Program-made: the position numbers and the translations under genes
Origin: a virus
Virus record (IMG/VR): IMGVR_UViG_3300042879_005480
Coordinates: 1 to 26,013 of that record
Strand: one strand, 5' to 3'
DNA: 26,013 nucleotides
The notes under the pieces: generated by a model
Databases searched by the model: none
What the model saw: the letters and a program-made list of their open reading frames with translations, nothing else
What the model was told of the DNA's origin: nothing
Part shown: positions 22,998 to 26,013 of the stretch, piece after piece
How positions within the stretch are numbered: position 1 is the stretch's first letter
Layout: each line of letters begins with the position of its first letter

Positions 22998-23097
22998 CTA
23001 TATTGAAGCACATTGCTTGCCTGACCGTAAAAGTCGTGATAAACTACAAGAGACAGAGGGTTCAAATCCCTGGGACTGGTAGTGTGTTTCAATATGG
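22998..23097 (+). ncRNA. Long hairpin 1 with tRNA T-arm in its loop
   Basis: Arms CTATATTGAAGCACAT (22998-23013) and GTGTGTTTCAATATGG (23082-23097). The loop holds CTTG…CAAG, a CGTAAAA loop and a T-arm-like GAGGG-TTCAAAT-CCCTG preceded by AGAGAC. It lacks a D-arm. It resembles part of a tRNA capped by an extended stem. Related to the hairpins at 23278 and 25385. Confidence 0.55.
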
Positions 23098-23277
23098 TAG
23101 TGGAGTAATTGACCGTTACTGTAGTCGGAAATCATGACTCCGATGACCCGTGGTAGTGTAATGGCTAACACGCAGAGAGACATGGGTTCGAATCCCATCC
23201 GTCCTACAACGGGCGGTAGCTTAGTGGTCTAGAGCGCGGCGAGATGGTGGTTTCGAAATCCACCCCACAATGGGTCG
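23098..23277 (+). ncRNA. tRNA-like pair without normal anticodon arms
   Basis: Two D-arms (GTGTAATGGCTAACAC at ~23155; TAGC…AGAGC at ~23217) are each followed by only about 10 nt (containing AGAGAGAC or GCGAGAT) before the next stem. A perfect T-arm ATGGG-TTCGAAT-CCCAT (23182-23198) runs into CCGTCC-TACAAC-GGGCGG (23199-23216), then a D-arm. That order, 3' acceptor strand, short loop, 5' acceptor strand, is what a permuted tRNA would show. GGTGG-TTTCGAAAT-CCACC (~23246) has a 9-nt loop. No CCA. Assignment is uncertain. Confidence 0.4.
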
Positions 23278-23373
23278 CTATATTGAAGCACATTACACGT
23301 CATGTAACTAGCGGTGGTAGCCTAGTGAAGGGTGCGATTCCTACCGAATCGTTTATAGTGTGTTTCAATATAG
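23278..23373 (+). ncRNA. Long hairpin 2, followed by T5
   Basis: CTATATTGAAGCACAT (23278-23293) pairs over all 16 positions (two G-U) with GTGTGTTTCAATATAG (23358-23373). Loop hairpins TTACA/TGTAA and CGATT/AATCG are present. The element is followed by TTTTT that also begins the region of tRNA-Asp, so it could terminate transcription or be processed. Confidence 0.55.
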
Positions 23374-23378
23374 TTTTT

Positions 23379-23458
23379 GGCCGACGGGACTGCATGGAGT
23401 GGTCGCTTGCCTGTCACGCAAGAGAGTCAGAGGGGATCGTTACCCCTGTCGGTCGCCA
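23379..23458 (+). tRNA. tRNA-Asp (GUC), divergent
   Basis: Acceptor GGCCGAC/GTCGGTC, anticodon arm CTTGC-CTGTCAC-GCAAG (GUC), discriminator G, CCA. The T-arm AGGGG-ATCGTTA-CCCCT lacks the usual TTC loop start, and the variable region is 8 nt. Probably functional for Asp but unusual. Confidence 0.75.
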
Positions 23459-23464
23459 AAGTTT

Positions 23465-23559
23465 TTGCGCATGGTGTAATGGAAGCACAGAAAGTCCGAG
23501 ACACAGCGATGTGGGGTAGGCATCGAGATGCCAGGAGCGGTTCGATTCCGCAGCGCAAT
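23465..23559 (+). tRNA. Abnormal tRNA-like gene with insertion
   Basis: TTGCGC (23465-23470) pairs with GCGCAA (23553-23558). D-arm GGTGTAATGGAAGCAC and T-arm GCGG-TTCGATT-CCGC are clear. Between them about 48 nt include hairpins CACA-GCGA-TGTG and GGCAT-CGAG-ATGCC; no convincing anticodon arm can be drawn. No CCA follows (AATC). Confidence 0.45.
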
Positions 23560-24126
23560 CTAAGTTTCGCAAGTGTTAGCAAGAGAAAGACACATCACAA
23601 TATAGTTTCTTCGAAGGACTATGTGGTGTAAGGCAACGGGGGGCGCAAAACCCTAGCAAAAAATAGACACGTTGGTCCAGTATCCCAAGTAACGTACCAC
23701 CTCCCGTCCGGACTAGCATGAATCGGGTGAATGGTAGAGATCACAGTGGCTCTGCTACTTGCGAATCCTACGTTCCAGCGTCACTGGATATTGTGGTCCC
23801 ACAAGATGAGAAGTGAGGTGACACTCACGGGCGGTACTGTTCTAGCCGAAACAGCGTTGGCAGCACGACAGCGGTCCCGGTCGAGAAGCGGGTGGAAGGT
23901 GTGTGAGATTTGCGGGGCAACCCAAGAGATGATGCACTACAATTACCGCCGCGGGACGCAGAGCATTTGCGTTTTTATAGTCAAGCATCGATACAGGAGA
24001 GGGCCCGGGACGCCGGGTCTATGGCAGCATCCGGCCGGGATGGTAATTGCCTGAACCTAACTGTTGACCTCGGCTGTGGCACAGAAGCACTGGACGCCTA
24101 AATTGGTACGATCTCGGTGCTTGACT
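23560..24126 (+). ncRNA. Gene-poor structured region
   Basis: No CDS I can support. It has a bulged helix (ACACATCACAATATAG against CTATGTGGTGT, ~23591-23630), GTGAG/CTCAC near 23814, CCCGG-GACG-CCGGG near 24004 and a likely terminator ACGCA…TGCGT plus T5 at 23957-23977. One loop, CGCAAAA within GGGG/CCC (~23640-23654), resembles an anticodon loop with G33. The 107-aa frame at 23731-24054 looks accidental. Confidence 0.35.
23956..23978 (+). terminator. Probable terminator
   Basis: ACGCA-GAGCATT-TGCGT stem followed by TTTTTA. Confidence 0.5.
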
Positions 24127-24645
24127 ATGAAAACCCTACGTAAACTTTTGATTGGTTTGTTGCTCATGCCTGTCATGGCCTGGGCCTGTTCAGGTTGGGT
24201 CATTGGCTTTCGTGGTCAGAACGAAGTGTTTGACTATGAAGCCTTTGCAGATTATGCTGTGATCCAGGGCCGATGCTTTAGATCTTTTTCATGGAACCAA
24301 GGCGCCGAAGCCGAACGCATGCTCACGGCTGTAAAAGTTCCCTACGAGCTGTATGGCTTCAGCCGTGGTGCCCAAACAGTGGCCAGCCTGTTGCGACAGG
24401 GTCGTGTGCGCCCAGATCGTGTGATCACAGTGGGTGCGTTTCGCACTGTCAACGTAAATTTTGATCGGCACGGCATTCCATACCGTAACTATTTTGATAG
24501 ATCAGGTCAGGGTCAACTCAGTCCAGGTGTGTATTTGGATGTGGATCATGGTCGTGTTCAACGCACCGTGACTGAAATCTATCGAGCAAAGAATTCTGGG
24601 AGAGTTGCTAATATTGGCCTAAGGGCGACCCTTATAAAGTCGTAA
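24127..24645 (+). CDS. Exported GxSxG (alpha/beta-hydrolase-like) protein
   Basis: 172 aa from the ATG at 24127. Signal peptide MKTLRKLLIGLLLMPVMAWA with cleavage before CSG; the Cys is not in a good lipobox. The nucleophile-elbow motif GFSRGA (G-x-S-x-G) with a preceding strand YELYGF suggests a lipase/esterase fold, but the protein is short for one and the His of a triad is not obvious (candidate in DVDHGRV). The stop codon lies inside the following tRNA gene (24598-24698), so CDS and tRNA overlap by 48 nt. Start has no clear ribosome site. Confidence 0.65.
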   Translation: MKTLRKLLIGLLLMPVMAWACSGWVIGFRGQNEVFDYEAFADYAVIQGRCFRSFSWNQGAEAERMLTAVKVPYELYGFSRGAQTVASLLRQGRVRPDRVITVGAFRTVNVNFDRHGIPYRNYFDRSGQGQLSPGVYLDVDHGRVQRTVTEIYRAKNSGRVANIGLRATLIKS

Positions 24646-24698
24646 GCACCGTCTAGATAAGGCGGCGAATGTGGGTTCGATTCCCACCTCTCCTACCA
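24598..24698 (+). tRNA. tRNA-Ile (GAU)-like with D-loop insertion and A33
   Basis: Acceptor GGGAGAG/CTCTCCT, discriminator A, CCA; anticodon stem CCGTC/GGCGG; T-arm GTGGG-TTCGATT-CCCAC. The D-loop carries an extra hairpin TAAGGG-CGA-CCCTTA (24620-24634), making the gene 101 nt long. The anticodon loop is TAGATAA, so anticodon GAU is preceded by A33 instead of the almost universal U33; the normal tRNA-Ile at 25827 has the same stem with TTGATAA. Overlaps the upstream CDS 3' end. Confidence 0.7.
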
Positions 24699-24934
24699 AG
24701 TTAAACTGACTGCTGTGTGTGAAATCGTTGACAACGAGCCCAACTGCCAGGGAACGACGTTATCCACAGCCGCTGATCGGGCGCAAGTCGCGAGGACTGC
24801 TAGTCACAGTCATATCATGCGAGTGGAGGGATGCTGGGTCTACTGATTCAGGTACCCTTGAACACAAGGCAGTAGCGGTCGGTTTATCCAATTGAGTTGA
24901 ACGCACACTGAAAATGCGTTACACTAAATACTGA
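24699..24934 (+). ncRNA. Structured spacer between tRNAs
   Basis: No CDS seen. CTACTG…CAGTAG encloses CCTTG-AACA-CAAGG (24840-24875), and AACGCA…TGCGTT (24900-24920) forms a hairpin just upstream of tRNA-fMet. The other half has no clear feature. Confidence 0.35.
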
Positions 24935-25010
24935 CGCGGCGTGTTAGAAGCGGTATCTGGCCAGGCTCATAACCTGGAGGTCGGTGGTTCGATTCCACCC
25001 GTCGCAACCA
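24935..25010 (+). tRNA. Initiator tRNA-fMet (CAU)
   Basis: Acceptor CGCGGCG against CGTCGCA leaves C1:A72 unpaired, the bacterial initiator hallmark, with GCAACCA 3' end. Anticodon arm CCAGG-CTCATAA-CCTGG. Its stem has only two of the usual three consecutive G-C pairs next to the loop, so it may initiate less strictly. Confidence 0.85.
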
Positions 25011-25055
25011 AATTTGGCGTGTTGTATAAATACAGCACAAGATAATCGTTTGTGG

Positions 25056-25084
25056 TTGACACACAATCATAAATAAAGTACAAT
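25056..25084 (+). promoter_or_regulatory. Strong promoter of second short unit
   Basis: TTGACA (25056-25061), 17-nt spacer, TACAAT (25079-25084). The first ATG at 25092 is where transcription should start. Confidence 0.75.
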
Positions 25085-25091
25085 AGGACTT

Positions 25092-25220
25092 ATGATGAAA
25101 ACTGCGACTCATTCACTGTTGAAGCCCACAATGTGCTGCCAAGCTCAGGCCTGGTCACGTGGATTTGCGACCGTGAATAGTATTCCAGGCTGTCAGGGGT
25201 CCCGAGGAGACAAGGTGTAA
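25092..25220 (+). CDS. Possible leaderless 42-aa peptide
   Basis: Frame beginning MMKTATHSLLKPTMCCQA, Cys-containing and basic at the end. AGGA is 6 nt before the second ATG but would lie upstream of the expected transcript start. Coding status uncertain; the unit may act as RNA. Confidence 0.3.
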   Translation: MMKTATHSLLKPTMCCQAQAWSRGFATVNSIPGCQGSRGDKV

Positions 25221-25253
25221 TCAAAAACTACACCCAGAATTCAAAAGGACCCC
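25196..25253 (+). promoter_or_regulatory. Anti-terminator-like stem of second unit
   Basis: GGGGTCC (25196-25202) pairs with GGACCCC (25247-25253), whose CCCC is also the first arm of the terminator. A nested GGTGTA/TACACC hairpin lies inside. The design matches the unit at 21762-21921. Confidence 0.6.
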
Positions 25254-25277
25254 AGGACTAAACACCCTGGGGTTTTT
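25250..25277 (+). terminator. Terminator of second short unit
   Basis: CCCCAGG…CCTGGGG stem with a 9-nt loop followed by five T residues. Confidence 0.9.
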
Positions 25278-25280
25278 CAT

Positions 25281-25384
25281 TTAGTGCACTGGCAACGCGA
25301 GCCAGCATCACTCTAAACTGCAAATGAGGGCGGCCTACCGGATGGTAAGTTCCAGGCGATAACTGGAATGTGTAAAATGGTAGC
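25281..25384 (+). other. Short spacer before hairpin 3
   Basis: No gene. A TTCCAG/CTGGAA hairpin (25350-25367) is visible; nothing else recognised. Confidence 0.4.
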
Positions 25385-25451
25385 GTATCGAAGCATATTG
25401 GACTGGTCGTAAAATCATCGTTGGACTTAGAGACTTGGTATGCTTCGATAC
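25385..25451 (+). ncRNA. Long hairpin 3
   Basis: GTATCGAAGCATA (25385-25397) pairs perfectly over 13 bp with TATGCTTCGATAC (25439-25451). The 41-nt loop contains CGTAAAA and AGAGAC, both also in hairpin 1. Arm changes relative to hairpins 1 and 2 are compensated on the other arm. Confidence 0.6.
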
Positions 25452-25480
25452 ACGCATTGGCAACAGTGCGTCAATGATAT

Positions 25481-25555
25481 GGGCTGATAGTGATAATGGG
25501 AGCACATGGGCTTTGCAAGCCTGAGGTCGGGGTTCGATCCCCCGTCGGTCCACCA
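25481..25555 (+). tRNA. tRNA-Ala (UGC)
   Basis: Acceptor GGGCTGA/TCGGTCC, anticodon loop TTTGCAA (UGC), T-loop TTCGATC, CCA encoded. Confidence 0.9.
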
Positions 25556-25560
25556 TGTTT

Positions 25561-25635
25561 ATCTCGGTAAGACAACGGCAGTCGTCAGGTCTCCAAAACC
25601 TTGAAGTGAGGGTTCGAATCCTTCCCGGGATGCCA
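25561..25635 (+). tRNA. tRNA-Trp (CCA)
   Basis: Acceptor ATCTCGG/CCGGGAT, anticodon loop CTCCAAA (CCA), discriminator G, CCA encoded. The base of the anticodon stem has one mismatch. Confidence 0.9.
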
Positions 25636-25645
25636 AAATTTCTGT

Positions 25646-25719
25646 TGGGGATTAGTTAAATGGTATAACATCGGATTTTGATTCCGGATTTGGGAGTTCG
25701 ATTCTCTCATCCCCTGCCA
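25646..25719 (+). tRNA. tRNA-Gln (UUG)
   Basis: Acceptor TGGGGAT/ATCCCCT (T1:T72 unpaired), anticodon arm TCGGA-TTTTGAT-TCCGG (UUG), discriminator G, CCA encoded. Confidence 0.9.
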
Positions 25720-25726
25720 AATAAAT

Positions 25727-25822
25727 GGAAGCGTTAGCCGAATCGGCATAGCGGCAGCAGTCTTGAAAACTGAGGGCCCAGTGACCCTGGGTGTGTGAGT
25801 TCGAGTCTCACCGCTTCCACCA
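25727..25822 (+). tRNA. tRNA-Ser (UGA)
   Basis: Acceptor GGAAGCG/CGCTTCC, loop CTTGAAA (UGA), long variable arm, T-loop TTCGAGT, CCA encoded. Confidence 0.93.
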
Positions 25823-25826
25823 ATAT

Positions 25827-25903
25827 GCCTCCATAGCTCAGTTGGTCAGAGCACCGTCTTGATAAGGCGGGGGTCCGTGGTTCGAGCCCACGTGGCGGCA
25901 CCA
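25827..25903 (+). tRNA. tRNA-Ile (GAU)
   Basis: Acceptor GCCTCCA/TGGCGGC with one mismatch, anticodon stem CCGTC/GGCGG with loop TTGATAA (GAU, normal U33), T-loop TTCGAGC, CCA encoded. Confidence 0.92.
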
Positions 25904-25905
25904 CA

Positions 25906-25981
25906 GGCGACGTAGCTCATCAGGTAGAGCAGCAGACTGAAAATCTGTGTGTGGTTGGTTCGAGTCCAACCGTTGCCACCA
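25906..25981 (+). tRNA. tRNA-Phe (GAA)
   Basis: Acceptor GGCGACG/CGTTGCC, anticodon arm GCAGA-CTGAAAA-TCTGT (GAA), T-loop TTCGAGT, CCA encoded. Confidence 0.92.
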
Positions 25982-25989
25982 AATTCTTG

Positions 25990-26013
25990 TTGACACTGCG
26001 ATGTGTTGACTAT
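25990..26013 (+). promoter_or_regulatory. Probable promoter cut by window edge
   Basis: TTGACA at 25990-25995 with TAT beginning 15 nt later at the last bases; the -10 box is incomplete. Confidence 0.35.

Noticed and set aside
22559-23092. 177-aa minus-strand frame across tRNA-Tyr and neighbours
   Set aside because: It runs antisense through tRNA and structured RNA sequence; its motifs are translations of T-loops.
22998-23373. CRISPR-like repeat array
   Set aside because: Only three imperfect hairpins, irregular spacing and conserved pairing rather than identical repeats with spacers.
23485-23535. RNase P-like string (AAAGTCCGAG…)
   Set aside because: Only a short match to one conserved region; the other conserved regions and the cruciform core are absent.
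23731-24054. 107-aa frame with CEICG and a later Cys, zinc-finger-like
   Set aside because: It overlaps a probable terminator, lacks a ribosome site, has erratic composition and sits in a structured RNA region; the Cys pattern is weak.
24800-24910. Reverse-strand tRNA-Asn (GUU)
   Set aside because: A 5-bp stem with loop GTGTTCA and a D-like stretch exist, but there is no T-arm and no acceptor pairing.

Overview
The window looks like the accessory and tRNA region of a large tailed phage with a T4-like flavour. Evidence seen directly: tightly packed genes with ATGA stop/start overlaps, a T4 RNase H-type 5'-3' exonuclease, a MazG-like nucleotide hydrolase, a QueE enzyme, a collagen-like fibre protein, many short phage-type hypotheticals and a dense tRNA array. 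The host is probably a Burkholderiales-type betaproteobacterium. A porin of the Burkholderiales kind, two Bug/TctC-like periplasmic binding proteins and a tmRNA tag ending in ANDEVFALAA all point that way. The host assignment is inference.

Layout. 1-7256: a plus-strand operon running from a 5'-truncated methyltransferase protein through queE, two SGNH-like proteins around a cytidylyltransferase-like protein, the exonuclease, a MazG-like protein and small unknowns. 7239-10017: two related minus-strand proteins flank a plus-strand ParB-like protein. 10035-13375: a cassette of small genes (GIY-YIG protein, a tandem duplicated small family, membrane and zinc-ribbon proteins), closed by a terminator. 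13417-14679: collagen-like fibre. 14708-17193: tRNA-Met, a GGQ-domain release-factor-like protein, tRNA-Arg, two hypotheticals and a PP-loop ATPase. 17224-21760: mostly exported proteins (Bug/TctC-like, glycine-zipper, Tat-signal, second Bug/TctC-like, porin), interrupted by a circularly permuted tmRNA gene at about 19462-19750. 21763-26013: tRNA and structured-RNA region with one exported GxSxG protein inside.

The translation theme is strong. The phage carries its own permuted tmRNA, a minimal GGQ protein, an initiator tRNA and at least 14 other recognisable tRNAs. Between 22.4 and 25.5 kb many loci are tRNA-like but abnormal: long insertions, nested hairpins, missing or unusual anticodon arms, and three long covarying hairpins that share one arm sequence. 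Two short transcription units (21763-21922 and 25056-25277) have the same design: strong promoter, apparently leaderless ORF, and an anti-terminator stem that competes with a terminator. The abnormal tRNA cluster and the permuted tmRNA are the best candidates for undescribed biology here.
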